A program made the translations under genes and the position numbers. Below, piece after piece: positions 8,708-18,235 of a stretch of 64,000 nt of DNA; within the stretch, counting starts at the first letter, position 1; every line of letters starts with the position of its first letter. Source of the stretch: Streptomyces mutomycini (GTDB taxonomy: Bacteria > Actinomycetota > Actinomycetes > Streptomycetales > Streptomycetaceae); the NCBI RefSeq assembly GCF_001700505.1, contig NZ_MAPV01000056.1:62001-126000 (forward strand). Reading direction: 5' to 3'. Below the pieces are notes generated by a model. It was given only the letters and a program-made list of their open reading frames with translations. It had not been told where the DNA came from and searched no databases.

Positions 8708-10939
8708 ATGTGGGATCGGTTCGCGGCGTCCGATCCGGGGCTTCTGCGGCTTACGGCCGGGCTGCGCACCGTATCGGCGATCGCTCTCACCTTGGTGGTC
8801 CTTGTCCTCCTCGACACGGATGTCACCCACTTGGTCGCCGGTGCGATGACAGCGATGACCGCCACCTTCGCGATCAAGGACACACTCGTACGCGACCAAG
8901 CGATCACGCTCGCTCTGGGCCTGCCCGTCGCACTCGCCGCGACGTCACTGGGTGCGCTGCTGGCCGACCAGGTCATCGCGGGCGACGCGTTCTTCGTGGC
9001 CCTCATCTTCGGCGCCGTCTACTGTCGGCGATTCGGTGATCGTGGGACTGCGCTCGGCCTCATCGGCTTCCAGATCTACTTCCTCTCCCTGTTCGTCGGT
9101 GCCGCGACAAGTAGCTTGCCGACGCTCTGTCTGGCCCTGGCCATCGGGTTCGGATGCAGCGCGGTGGTGCGGTTCGCCGTCGTTCCCGAAACTCCCCGAC
9201 GCGTTCTGAACCGGTTGCGCGACGCCTTCCGGACGCGAGTCGCGCAACTCGTCTCCATACAGATCGAACTACTCGATGCCGGGCCCGAGCAGTTGGAGAA
9301 GGTCCTCGACGACATGCGACGGCATACCGCTCGCCTGCACGAGACCGCCCTGATGATCCAGGGCCGCCTGGAGGAAGGCACTGAGGACGCGGACAAGGCT
9401 GCGCTGCTCCAACGCCGGGTAGCGGATGCGGAGATCGCCACGGAGCGGCTCGGCATGCTGCTGCTGAACGCCCGCAGTGCGGAGCGCGCGGACACCCTCA
9501 CCCTTCATCTGCCGCACGCGCCGGTGCCGCTCACCGGGGACTGGAGGCCGGCTGAGGACGACGCGACCATGGCCCTGCGCCGCGACCTCAAGGCTCTGCA
9601 CCTCCTGGTCGGCAGAACGGCCTCGAACGACGGAGGTACGGGAGTCGCCCACCTCCGCAACAGACTGCTCGGCTACCGCGACGAGGAAGGGCTTCCGCCC
9701 GCCCCTGCGGGCATCCAGGACGCCTTCCGCGGCATCGGTGAGGCCGCCCGATCCGTGCTGGGTCTGCGACTCGCGCTGGACGGGCCCCAGGACGAGTCCG
9801 ACGACTCGCCGGCAACCACCCGTTCCCGCGAGGAGTTCGACGCCGAAGACATCGCGCTCGCGTCATCCGAGGAGTCCGGGGAGGAGGACCGCACGGGCTT
9901 GCAGCGGCCCACCACGAGAGCGGCCTTCCAGGTGTCGGTCGGCTCGGTCCTGGCCATCATCGGCGGTGAGCTTCTCTCCGCACAGCGCTGGTACTGGGCC
10001 GTTCTCACGTGCTGGGTGGTCTTCCTCAACACCGCCTCGACCGGCGAGATTCTGGTCAAGGGCTACCGGCGTCTTCTCGGAACGCTGCTGGGTGCCGTGG
10101 CCGGTGTCGTGCTGGCGGGACTGGTCGGTGACCGCACCTGGGTCGCGTTCGCGCTCGTGCTCGTCTTCATCTTCGCGATGTTCTTCACCGCACCGCTGTC
10201 GTACGCGGTCATGTCCTTCTTCGTCACGGCCATGCTGGGCCTGCTGTACACACTGCTGAACTCGTACAGTTTCGACGTGCTGGTGCTGCGTATCGAGGAG
10301 ACCGCGATCGGGGCCGCGTGCGGCATCATCGCCGCTGTGCTGGTGCTGCCGGTGCACACCGACCGCCGTACCGACGAACTGCTGGGGACCGTCCTCGACC
10401 GGCTCGGCGATGTCGCGTCCGCATCGGTGGAGCAGCTCAGTGGCGGTCCTGCGTCCGACCTGCTCAGCAAGGCCCGCGGCTTGGACACGGCTCTGGACGA
10501 CCTGCGTGAATCGACAGGACCGTTGACCTATCCGATCACCCCGCTGCGTGGCCGTCGGCAGACCGTCCGCTATTTGGTGGCGCTTCTGGAGACATGCGCT
10601 TACCACGCCCGAGCGCTTGCGGCGACCGCCGAACTCGTGCCGCACAGCAAGACTGTAGCGGCCGATCCACGCCTGCAGCGGGCCGGGCAGCGGATCGCCC
10701 ACAACATCGAGGTCCTCGCCGCGCATGTCGGGGACGAGGGTACCGGCGGCCGGGTGCGGGCTGGTGCCAGCATCGCGTCGACGTTGCGGGACGACGGATC
10801 CGGTGCGCCGCCGTCCGGCACCGTGACCTTCCGCGTGCTGCGTCACCTGCAGCGCCTCGACGAAGGTGTGGTCGGCCTGGCCAGGCCCCTGGACGTGCCG
10901 GTCGCCGAGAGCGCCGGGGCGAAGGGCGTACGCGGCTGA
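8708..10939 (+). CDS. FUSC-family integral membrane protein
   Basis: A 743-residue protein with two blocks of membrane helices separated by a long soluble region. The first block covers about residues 10-165 and the second about 435-570 (GSVLAIIGGELL, YWAVLTCWVVFLNTASTGE, GTLLGAVAGVVLAGLVGDRTW and so on). This layout is that of fusaric-acid-resistance/aromatic-acid exporter-like (FUSC) proteins. The soluble stretch is helical and probably cytoplasmic. ATG 8708 follows a G-rich ribosome binding site (GGGCGGGG); a longer reading lacks one. The substrate is unknown. A second, unrelated-in-detail FUSC protein is encoded at 35492-37324. Confidence 0.85.
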   Translation: MWDRFAASDPGLLRLTAGLRTVSAIALTLVVLVLLDTDVTHLVAGAMTAMTATFAIKDTLVRDQAITLALGLPVALAATSLGALLADQVIAGDAFFVALIFGAVYCRRFGDRGTALGLIGFQIYFLSLFVGAATSSLPTLCLALAIGFGCSAVVRFAVVPETPRRVLNRLRDAFRTRVAQLVSIQIELLDAGPEQLEKVLDDMRRHTARLHETALMIQGRLEEGTEDADKAALLQRRVADAEIATERLGMLLLNARSAERADTLTLHLPHAPVPLTGDWRPAEDDATMALRRDLKALHLLVGRTASNDGGTGVAHLRNRLLGYRDEEGLPPAPAGIQDAFRGIGEAARSVLGLRLALDGPQDESDDSPATTRSREEFDAEDIALASSEESGEEDRTGLQRPTTRAAFQVSVGSVLAIIGGELLSAQRWYWAVLTCWVVFLNTASTGEILVKGYRRLLGTLLGAVAGVVLAGLVGDRTWVAFALVLVFIFAMFFTAPLSYAVMSFFVTAMLGLLYTLLNSYSFDVLVLRIEETAIGAACGIIAAVLVLPVHTDRRTDELLGTVLDRLGDVASASVEQLSGGPASDLLSKARGLDTALDDLRESTGPLTYPITPLRGRRQTVRYLVALLETCAYHARALAATAELVPHSKTVAADPRLQRAGQRIAHNIEVLAAHVGDEGTGGRVRAGASIASTLRDDGSGAPPSGTVTFRVLRHLQRLDEGVVGLARPLDVPVAESAGAKGVRG

Positions 10940-11270
10940 CGGGCCCTGGTGATGCTCTCGGCGGGCTCCCTGCGATGTTCGGCGCCCACGGGCACGGGAG
11001 CCGCAGGCCGTGGCGGTGTCGTCGAAGGGCGTACGCATCGGTGACGCGGTCCGCGGGACGGCTGCCCTGGGTTCGGGGTCCTGAGGCACGCCAAGATCCC
11101 GGCACGGAGAGCCGGGCCCCGGTAGGCGGCTGGGCGTCGACCCGACAGGTTCGCCCTTCCCTCGGCTGAACACTCCGGTTACGTACTCCATGGCACGGTC
11201 GCCGCGTCCTCCCGACAAGCCGTCAGCCTCGGTTCGCTGCTGATGCGGGCGCGATCCTGGACGCCGAGCC
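10940..11270. other. Intergenic stretch, no gene seen
   Basis: Convergent region between the FUSC and lipoprotein genes. Nothing protein-like and no strong inverted repeat is seen. Confidence 0.5.
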
Positions 11271-11891
11271 TCAGCACGAGCGGGTTCTGTCCACGGTGTA
11301 CTCGGCGACCGTCCACCGTTCTCCGTCTCCCCGCTCCATCCGCGCCGTGGCCACGTACCGTGGCGGCTGATCGGGCGGCGACGGGATCCGCCATCCGGTC
11401 GTCATGTCGAGGGTCTGCCACCTCGACCCGTCCACGCAGTCCTTCACCGTCGCTGTGGGCGGCTGCGCATCGGCAGCGAACGCGAAGACCGACGGCTCGT
11501 GAGCGGGAGCACCGCGCATCACCGTGCGCTCCTTGTCCATGCGGGCCAGATCTGCCTCCAGCGCGCTCAACGCGTCGGGCGTCATGTAACGCTTCAGGTC
11601 CGTCCCGTCGGCCGACGCCACCCGGTAGGCCTTCACCCGCTCCGCCCACATCAAGCCGTACACCCTGAGCACGTCCGCCCTGGTCGTCGCGTCAGCCACC
11701 CCGGTCGGCAAGGGAGCGGGCGCGGTCGATGGCGCGGGGGCAACCCTCGCAGGTGCGCCCTCGGACACCTTGGCGTCGTTTTCGCCGCCCCCACCGTCGA
11801 TACCGCAGCCGGTAAGGGCGAGAACGAACGTCGCAGCACCGCACAGGAGCGTCTCGCCCACCCGGGAGCACTTCCGCCGCACCGTCTCCAT
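11271..11891 (-). CDS. Putative secreted lipoprotein
   Basis: About 206 residues with a type II signal sequence: a basic N-terminus (TVRRKCSR), a hydrophobic core (LLCGAATFVLAL) and the lipobox LTGC near residue 30. A Ser/Ala/Pro-rich linker and then a soluble domain (VLRVYGLMWAERVKAYR ... WTVAEYTVDRTRSC) follow. The domain looks like one of the small NTF2-like or conserved actinomycete extracytoplasmic domains, but I do not recognise it firmly. It would be anchored outside the membrane. ATG 11897 is an alternative start two codons upstream. It is divergent from the phosphodiesterase gene. Confidence 0.75.
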   Translation of the reverse strand: METVRRKCSRVGETLLCGAATFVLALTGCGIDGGGGENDAKVSEGAPARVAPAPSTAPAPLPTGVADATTRADVLRVYGLMWAERVKAYRVASADGTDLKRYMTPDALSALEADLARMDKERTVMRGAPAHEPSVFAFAADAQPPTATVKDCVDGSRWQTLDMTTGWRIPSPPDQPPRYVATARMERGDGERWTVAEYTVDRTRSC

Positions 11892-12153
11892 CAGCACCCC
11901 GAAGCCACAGTCCGATATCGATCACCGGCTCAACGACGCCCGCCCCTTGAGGTCACCCCCCGGCCAGTTGCTGCGCCACGGAGTCCGCCGGGCCGGTCAC
12001 GCAAGCCGCGTACAGCCGCTCGTCCTGGCGCGGGGCACACGCACGCCCTGGAAGGCGCCGGACGGGCGGCGCCGGTGGCTGGACCACGACGAGCGGGCGG
12101 ATGAGGCGGTACGTGGCCCATCGCTCGGCCACGCAGATGATACGAAGTCCGGT

Positions 12154-12774
12154 GTGAACGAACAGATTCAGCCCGCGACCGTTCGCGTGTTCATCGCCCT
12201 CGCCCCGCCCGACCACGCGAAAGAGGAACTGGCCCGGGAGCTGCACCTCGCGTACGACACGCACTCACACCTGCGGTGGAACCGTATCGAGGACTGGCAC
12301 ATCACCCTGGCCTTCCTCGGCGAGCTGCCGGCTGAGACGGTTCCGGTCCTGCGCCGGCCGCTGGCCGCCCTCGCCGCGGGCCGCCGGCCTCCCCGGCTGA
12401 CTCTGTGCGGCAGCGGCGTCTTCGACGACCGGGTGCTGTGGAGCGGAGTCGACGGAGACCTCGACGAACTGCACCTGCTCGCCGCCGATGTGCGTACCGC
12501 GGTCAAGAGCTGCGGAATCGCCTTCGAGGACCGGCCTCTGCGCCCCCATCTGACCTTGGCACGGGCACGCCGAGGGGATCGTTCCTCGGCTGCGGAGATC
12601 GCCGAGGGGTTCTCGGGCTTCACGGGCCGACGGTGGCCTGCCGAACGCCTGCATCTGGTCGGCAGCAACGCCGGGCGTGGCAGTGGGCCGATCCACTACC
12701 GCGACATCGATGCCTGGGCGTTCGGCAGTGGGGAGCCTCCCTCGTCTCGTACGGGCGGGAGCGGTTCCGGCTGA
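12154..12774 (+). CDS. thpR: RNA 2',3'-cyclic phosphodiesterase (2'-5' RNA ligase family)
   Basis: A 206-residue member of the 2H phosphoesterase superfamily (LigT/ThpR). These enzymes open 2',3'-cyclic phosphates and can reversibly join 2'-5' RNA ends in vitro; the cellular role is unclear. Both catalytic HxT motifs are present, HITLAFLG and HLTLARAR, at the expected spacing of about 85 residues. The GTG at 12154 gives a normal family length with the opening strand VRVFIALAPP. Its ribosome binding site is weak, so the start is the least certain part. Confidence 0.9.
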   Translation: MNEQIQPATVRVFIALAPPDHAKEELARELHLAYDTHSHLRWNRIEDWHITLAFLGELPAETVPVLRRPLAALAAGRRPPRLTLCGSGVFDDRVLWSGVDGDLDELHLLAADVRTAVKSCGIAFEDRPLRPHLTLARARRGDRSSAAEIAEGFSGFTGRRWPAERLHLVGSNAGRGSGPIHYRDIDAWAFGSGEPPSSRTGGSGSG

Positions 12775-12906
12775 CCGGCCGGGTCACGACGGCGAGACTG
12801 AGACGGTCCACCGGCAACAGTGCGCGCGAAGGAAGCAGCACGCGACGAGGCTGCGCTGGGCGGCTCGGGCGTAAACTCGGCTCGGCACAGCAGGGGGGCG
12901 GAAGAC

Positions 12907-14961
12907 ATGACGGTCGGAGCGGCACAGAGGTGGGGATCGACCCTCGATTCTGTGGTGGTGTACGAACAGGGCGCGGTCTGCAGGCGCTTGGCCAGGGGCA
13001 GTGTCCCGCCGGGCGGACAGGTTCGTGTGACGGGGCTGCCGCGCTCTCTGGATCCGGGCTCGCTGCGGGCCCGCGTCACGGGCGCCCACGGTTCCGTCAG
13101 GGAGGCCCGGGTGGTGGTCGGGGCAGAGCCGCTCGGCGCGCGCACGCTCGAAGGGTTGCAGGAGCAGGTGGAAGAGCTGCGCAACGAGTTCACGGCGGCG
13201 CAGGGGCGCCGGGACCATCAGCTGCGCCTGATCGAGGAGATCGGGGCCCTGCGCCCCGTCGCGCCGGCCCGGAGGCGTGAAGACGCGCATCGTCGCACCC
13301 CCGTAGATGCCTGGCTGGAACTCGCCGACTTCGTGGACGAGCGGCTGGCGGGACTGCACACCCGCCTGGTCGAGCTGGAGGATGCGGTGCGCCTCGCCGA
13401 GCACGAGCTCGACATCGCCGTTGACAGGCTCGCCCGCTCTTCGACCGACGCACCGTCAGCGCATGTGGAGACCACGGTCTCGGCTCACCTTGTCGTGGAC
13501 GTCTCCGCCGCGGGTGACCTGGATGCCGAGGTCGAACTCGAACTCGAATACGAGGTACCTGGCGCTGTCTGGGTACCGGCCTACCGGCTGAGCTGCCGTC
13601 AGGGAGCCGAGAGCGGGCGCCTGGTGCTGCGCGCGTCGGTGGCACAGCGCACCGGGGAGGACTGGACCGGCGTGTCCGTAGGTCTGGCCACGGCCGACCT
13701 GCGGCGCGGGACGGGCTTGCCGAGGCTTCGCTCGATCCGGATCGGCCGCAGTCAGCCGGCCTCAGTGCCCACTGGCTGGCGCGAGCCGCCCGCAGGTCTT
13801 GCCGATCTGTTCACCGGGTACGACGCGGCAGGCCGTCCGCGCGCCACGACCGCCGTACCCGTGGCTTCCGCGTCCGGGCCCCCGCCACCGCCACCGCCAC
13901 CGCCACCGCCACAGGCCTACGGCGCGCCTCCGGTACTTCCGGCACCGGGCGGCGCGGCCCCCGAGCATGCCGCCGGCCAGATGTCCGTCGCCCCCCAGCC
14001 GGTCCGGGCTCGTACGGGCGCCGGGCGGGGTCCCGGCGGGGGGCCTTCCGCAGCCCCTCCCCCCGCTGCGCCTGCGGCCCCTGGCGGAGCCGTGCCGTCG
14101 GTGTCACCGGCGGCGACGGCCGGTCCACCGCAGCCGAGCGCTGCCGAACTCGACTACGCATGCCTCGTCCTGTGCGGCCCCGACGAACAGGGAGGCCGCA
14201 GGGGCAGGCTGATTCCCGGTTCTCCCTTCGACCCCGTGGCGACCGAGCACCGTCGCCGCGCTGAAACGGTGGTAGCACTGCCGCTGCCCGGACACGCTGT
14301 GCGCACCCGTGAGTCGGCGGGTTCCTTCGACCACCGCTTCGATACCGCCGCCCGTGTCGACATCCCGTCGGACGGCACGTGGCACTCGGTAACCGTCGGC
14401 GAGATCGCTGTCGGCCTGCACACCGAGTACGTGTGTGCACCGGCAGTGGAACAAACCGTCTACGCGACTCTGGTTGTTCGCAATACCACTGATCGGGCGC
14501 TTCTTGCCGGACCCGTGGAGGTCACCGTCGACGACGGCTACCTGCTGACCGCGGCACTGCCCACGCTCGCTCCCGGCGAGGTCCGCCGGGTGGGGCTGGG
14601 TCCGGCGGAGGGTATCCAGGTGACGCGGCGTACGAACCTGCGTGAGTCCGCCTCGGGACTGCGCAACAGCACCACCGTGCTCGATCATCGCGTCCACGTG
14701 GAGCTGGCCAACCGGCTTGCCGGCCCCGTCAGCATCGAGGTTCGCGAGCGGGTGCCCGTCACTTCCGAACCTGATGTCCGGATCGAGGAACGGGCGGAGT
14801 GGACGGCGCCCGAGGACGTCCCCGGGCCGGACCTCTATGCCCCGGGCACCCGCATGTGGCGGGTGGCCCTGCCCGCGGGCGGTACCGCCGTACTCGACGG
14901 CGGCTACGAGATACGAATGCCGGCCGGCAAGGCCCTCGTCGGCGGCAACCGCAGGAGCTGA
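12907..14961 (+). CDS. DUF4139 (MuiA-like) protein, first of a tandem pair
   Basis: A 684-residue protein. The N-terminal region (SVVVYEQGAVCRRLARGSVP ... GLPRSLDPGSLRARVTG) resembles DUF4140, followed by a coiled-coil-like helical stretch and then a DUF4139 beta-rich domain (VPAYRLSC ... RTGEDWTGVSVGLATADLR). Related proteins have been named mucoidy inhibitor A or linked to mucin/surface matrices, but the function is not settled. No signal peptide is seen. A proline-rich insert (about residues 320-410) interrupts the DUF4139 domain and contains a run of twelve prolines. The start at ATG 12907 follows GGGGGCGGAAG. The next gene starts 9 bp after its stop and encodes a related protein. Confidence 0.85.
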   Translation: MTVGAAQRWGSTLDSVVVYEQGAVCRRLARGSVPPGGQVRVTGLPRSLDPGSLRARVTGAHGSVREARVVVGAEPLGARTLEGLQEQVEELRNEFTAAQGRRDHQLRLIEEIGALRPVAPARRREDAHRRTPVDAWLELADFVDERLAGLHTRLVELEDAVRLAEHELDIAVDRLARSSTDAPSAHVETTVSAHLVVDVSAAGDLDAEVELELEYEVPGAVWVPAYRLSCRQGAESGRLVLRASVAQRTGEDWTGVSVGLATADLRRGTGLPRLRSIRIGRSQPASVPTGWREPPAGLADLFTGYDAAGRPRATTAVPVASASGPPPPPPPPPPPQAYGAPPVLPAPGGAAPEHAAGQMSVAPQPVRARTGAGRGPGGGPSAAPPPAAPAAPGGAVPSVSPAATAGPPQPSAAELDYACLVLCGPDEQGGRRGRLIPGSPFDPVATEHRRRAETVVALPLPGHAVRTRESAGSFDHRFDTAARVDIPSDGTWHSVTVGEIAVGLHTEYVCAPAVEQTVYATLVVRNTTDRALLAGPVEVTVDDGYLLTAALPTLAPGEVRRVGLGPAEGIQVTRRTNLRESASGLRNSTTVLDHRVHVELANRLAGPVSIEVRERVPVTSEPDVRIEERAEWTAPEDVPGPDLYAPGTRMWRVALPAGGTAVLDGGYEIRMPAGKALVGGNRRS
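13882..13911 (+). repeat. CCGCCA hexanucleotide repeat, 5 copies, in the DUF4139 gene
   Basis: Five perfect tandem CCGCCA units coding for alternating proline codons inside the proline-rich insert. Such a tract can change length by slippage in steps of two residues without shifting the frame. Confidence 0.85.
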
Positions 14962-14970
14962 AGCACCCCC

Positions 14971-16533
14971 ATGACCACGATTCGGAAGCCGATCGCCCTT
15001 CCCGTCACGGCTGTGACCTGCCTGGAGGATCGCGCCCACGTCGAGCGCGGCGTCGTGCTCGATCTGAAGGCCGGGGTCCAGCGGCTGCGCCTCGGACCTG
15101 TCAGTGCGCTGGCCGTGGACCGGACGCTCCACGCGGAACTGGCCTCCGAGCAACAGGCGACCGTACTCGACGTCCGGATCATCCGTACGTGGACGCCTCG
15201 AGAGCCGCCACCGCGGGCCGAAGGCGGCTCCGCCCTTCGCCGGCGGGCGACCGCCCTAGCGCGGGAACAGCGGGTCCTGGAACAGCGGCGCGACCGGTTG
15301 CGCGCCCGCCATGATCTGCTGGGCCGGCTCGCTGCCGATCTCCTGCGCGACATCGGTGAGGGCGCGGGCTCCGGACAGACCGACGGACCACGCTGGACCA
15401 GTGAGCTGGACCGGGTCGACGACGAGCGGGCCTCGAACGGCGAGGAGATACGCATCGTGGAGGCCGGGCTGGCCGTTCTCGACGTCGAGGTCGCTCAGTT
15501 GGAACGGGCGTGGCGCGTGTCCGAGGAGGAACCCGCCGAACTCGTCGGCCATGTCGAACTGACCGTGGAAGCCGCGGTTGCCGGGCGGGTCGAGCTGCAC
15601 TTGAGCCACCTCACCCCCTGCGCGATGTGGCGCCCCGCCTACCGGGCCGTGGCCGATGGTGAATCCCTGACGCTGGAGACCGACGCAATGGTCTGGCAGC
15701 GCACCGGCGAGGACTGGTCGGACGTGCTGCTGACCTTGTCGACGGCCCGCTCGGCGCTCGCCACCGAGCCGCCGCGCTTCGGCGAGGACCGGCTCACGCT
15801 CACGGACCGTTCCGTCGCGGAGCGCCGCACAGTCGGCGTGGAACTGCGCGAGGAGGAGATCGGGATCCTCGGCCCGGCCCCGATGCCGGGCCTGCCGGGG
15901 GTGGAGGACGGCGGCGAGGCCCGGGTGTTGCGGTCCCCGGCGCGGGTCTCCGTGCGCGGTGACGGCCACGCGCACCGAGTACCGCTGTCCGGCTTCACCA
16001 CGGCCGCCCGTAGTGAATACTCCTGCGCACCTGAGTTGTCTCCGCTGGTCACCCGGGTGGTGCGGTTCGACAATCTGGCCGGCCACGCGCTTCTCGCCGG
16101 TCCTGTGGACCTGATTCGTGACAGTGGGTTCAGCGGTCGCGGCACGCTCGGCTTCACTCCCCCCGGCGCCCCGGTCGATCTCGCCTTCGGCAGTTGTGAC
16201 GACCACCGGGTGGTACGGCATGCCGAGGAGTCACGGGACACCGCCGGAATCACCCAGCGAACAGTGATCACCCGCACGATCCACCTGCATGTGTCGCGGT
16301 TCTGCTCCCCAGGAGAGCGGGGCGACCGGGTGGTCGTCCTTCGGGAGCGGCTGCCGGTCTCCGAAGTCTCGGCCGTGGAGGTACGCCTGCGGGGGGAATC
16401 CTGCTCCCCTGCGCCCGATTCGGTGGACGCCGAAGGTATCGCCCGCTGGGAGGTCACTGTCCCACCGAACGGACACCGCACGGTCACCCTGGTCTACGAG
16501 GTGTCGGCGAGCTCCAAGGTCACCGGGCTCTGA
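14971..16533 (+). CDS. DUF4139 (MuiA-like) protein, second of a tandem pair
   Basis: A 520-residue paralogue of the preceding protein without the proline insert. It has the same plan: the N-terminal strand region (LPVTAVTCLEDRAHVERGVV), a helical stretch (about 80-180), then DUF4139 with MWRPAYRAVADGE and RTGEDWSDVLLTLSTARSAL, which align with the neighbour's PAYRLSC and RTGEDWTGVSVGLATADL. Both end in a conserved-type segment (WEVTVPPNGHRTVTLVYEV). The 9-bp spacing indicates one operon and probably a heteromeric partnership. No signal peptide is seen. A strong bidirectional hairpin follows at 16592-16623. Confidence 0.85.
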   Translation: MTTIRKPIALPVTAVTCLEDRAHVERGVVLDLKAGVQRLRLGPVSALAVDRTLHAELASEQQATVLDVRIIRTWTPREPPPRAEGGSALRRRATALAREQRVLEQRRDRLRARHDLLGRLAADLLRDIGEGAGSGQTDGPRWTSELDRVDDERASNGEEIRIVEAGLAVLDVEVAQLERAWRVSEEEPAELVGHVELTVEAAVAGRVELHLSHLTPCAMWRPAYRAVADGESLTLETDAMVWQRTGEDWSDVLLTLSTARSALATEPPRFGEDRLTLTDRSVAERRTVGVELREEEIGILGPAPMPGLPGVEDGGEARVLRSPARVSVRGDGHAHRVPLSGFTTAARSEYSCAPELSPLVTRVVRFDNLAGHALLAGPVDLIRDSGFSGRGTLGFTPPGAPVDLAFGSCDDHRVVRHAEESRDTAGITQRTVITRTIHLHVSRFCSPGERGDRVVVLRERLPVSEVSAVEVRLRGESCSPAPDSVDAEGIARWEVTVPPNGHRTVTLVYEVSASSKVTGL

Positions 16534-16591
16534 GCTCCGGCCTCTCGGGCAGGCGGAGCGACCCCCTGCTCCGTTTGCCTTGCCGCCGGCA

Positions 16592-16623
16592 GAGGCGCCG
16601 TACCGAATCGGGTACGGCGCCTC
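16592..16623. terminator. Bidirectional terminator hairpin
   Basis: Perfect 13-bp arms (GAGGCGCCGTACC and complement) with a 6-base loop, between convergent genes, so it can serve both. Confidence 0.85.
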
Positions 16624-16699
16624 CGGACTGTCCACCGACAGCTGCGGCCGCGAGGTTGGATGCCCGCGCGACGGCCTGCGGAGATGAGCGAATGGCCTG

Positions 16700-17149
16700 T
16701 CAGCGGATTTCGGTGGTCCGCTGCTCCTTCAGGGAGGCGCAGTTGGAGTTCTCCACCGACACGTACACGTTGTCGATGTGGCCGCCCCAGCTCACGCAGT
16801 AGCCCTTGCCGTAGACGTAGCCCGGCCCCGCGTAGGAGGTGAACTTCCCGTCGTCCCCGGCCCACTCGTCGGTCGCGGGTACGTGGATGTACGTGGACAT
16901 GTACTTGGCTGAACCCGGGTTGGCACGGATGGTCGCGACACAGTTCATGCCGTTGGACGAGTTGTACGTCAGGTAGACGGTGCCCAGCGAGCCGACGGGT
17001 GCCGAGTTCACCGTCTTGTATGCCTGGCCGCAGACACCCTGCGGCGTGACGTTCGGCGCGGCGGAGGCCGTGGCACCGAACGCGACGGTGCCGCCGACGG
17101 CCAGTGCGGTGAACGCCCCGACAGCCGCGAGATGACGGATAGTACGCAT
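16700..17149 (-). CDS. SapA-like secreted protein (spore-associated protein family)
   Basis: A 149-residue exported protein. The signal peptide is clear: MRTIRHLAAVGAFTALAVGG, then a short Ala/Ser-rich stretch ending ATASAAP, a good signal-peptidase I site near residue 31. The mature part is about 118 residues with four cysteines (VCGQAY, MNCVAT, GYCVSWGG, NSNCASL), likely two disulfides, and matches the pattern of Streptomyces spore-associated protein A, a small protein found on spores whose role is unknown. The ATG at 17149 follows AAGGGGG. It is divergent from the TerB gene. Confidence 0.82.
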   Translation of the reverse strand: MRTIRHLAAVGAFTALAVGGTVAFGATASAAPNVTPQGVCGQAYKTVNSAPVGSLGTVYLTYNSSNGMNCVATIRANPGSAKYMSTYIHVPATDEWAGDDGKFTSYAGPGYVYGKGYCVSWGGHIDNVYVSVENSNCASLKEQRTTEIR

Positions 17150-17515
17150 ATTTCCCCCTTGTATCCCTGAGAGCGTTTGCTCCTGCTTGATGTGACCTCC
17201 GAAGTGCCCGAATGGTTGCACCGCATGGCGGGTTGACCCAGGGCGGCGAAATTCACCGCCGGTGCGCGCGCGTCGCTGAGTCGCAACTGACTCTGGAAGC
17301 CTGCCCGTACGGTGCCGGCCGTGCCATGCAGGTGGCTCCCGGGTGGGACGGTTCAGGTTCACACTCGACCGGTCACGAAGGCTGTCACCACGGGGAGATC
17401 GACCGCGACCGGAACACGTCGGCCACTTTGCGGAACCTTTACCCGTGCTCGGCCGTTGGCAGGGTGAACGCACGGCTTGTGACCGACAACTCAGACGAAG
17501 ACCGAGGTGACCTCA
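17150..17515. other. Divergent promoter region between sapA-like and terB-like genes
   Basis: No gene seen. It must hold promoters for both flanking genes; the only motif I could pick out is the ECF-like element at 17432. Confidence 0.5.
17432..17457 (+). promoter_or_regulatory. Possible ECF-type promoter before the TerB gene
   Basis: GGAAC at 17432-17436 and CGTT at 17454-17457 are separated by 17 bases, as in promoters read by envelope-stress ECF sigma factors. Weak evidence by eye. Confidence 0.25.
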
Positions 17516-18064
17516 ATGGCAGTGTGGGACCGGCTCAAGGATCAGGCCAGGACTCTGCAGCAGTCGCAAGGAGCGCGCGGGCCGGCAGCCGGACGCAGCA
17601 GCGGGCAGGGGTCCGGCGGTGGTTCGCGAGCGCAGTTGGTCAGCACGCTGAAGTCGCAGCTCGCGTCTCTCAAGACGGAGCTGAAGAGCGGCGCCTACCG
17701 GGACGCGAGCATGGCGATGTGCGCACTCGTCGCGGCCGCGGACGGACACGTCGACCCGGCCGAGCGTCAGCACGTGGAGTCGATGATCCTCGGCAACGAG
17801 GTGTTGCAGAACTTCCCGCCCGAGCAGTTGCGTCAGCGCTTCAACAAGCACGTGGACCAGTTGACACTCAACTTCCAGCAGGGCAAGGCCGACGCGATGC
17901 AGGAGATCGCGAAGACCGCCAAGAAGCCGACCGAGGCGCGTGCCGTGCTCCAGACGGGCATCGTCATCGCCGGTGCCGACGGCAACTTCTCCCAGGCCGA
18001 GCACATGATCCTCCGCGAAGTCTGCACGGCGCTGCAGCTGTCCCCTGCGGAGTTCCAGCTCTGA
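17516..18064 (+). CDS. TerB-family tellurite-resistance-like protein
   Basis: A 182-residue protein. Residues 1-50 are a charged, Gly/Ser-rich lead; residues 50-182 form a TerB domain: ASMAMCALVAAADGHVDPAE with acidic residues typical of TerB metal binding, and a second similar acidic stretch VIAGADGNFSQAEHMILREV. TerB proteins are cytoplasmic and occur in phage-defence, tellurite and general stress loci. The ATG 17516 follows GAGGTG at good spacing; a GTG nine bases upstream is less likely. No terD-like genes are nearby, so the role is unassigned. Confidence 0.9.
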   Translation: MAVWDRLKDQARTLQQSQGARGPAAGRSSGQGSGGGSRAQLVSTLKSQLASLKTELKSGAYRDASMAMCALVAAADGHVDPAERQHVESMILGNEVLQNFPPEQLRQRFNKHVDQLTLNFQQGKADAMQEIAKTAKKPTEARAVLQTGIVIAGADGNFSQAEHMILREVCTALQLSPAEFQL

Positions 18065-18235
18065 CCCCTGGGCGCACGGCGGGGGCGCGGCGGAGCGGTC
18101 TCGGCTGCGAGCGGCGTCGATGTCCGCCCGGGTGGGCGGCGAGTGCCTGGCGCGTGGGGGCGTGTCGGGCACCCTCGTCGGCGGATCCCCTCGCTCGTCG
18201 GCCGGGGCGGAACCGCGCTGTGACTGGGCCGCGCT

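Noticed and set aside
13882-13911. Short tandem repeat that could suggest a CRISPR array or VNTR element
   Set aside because: The unit is 6 bp without spacers and stays in frame as proline codons of the DUF4139 protein.
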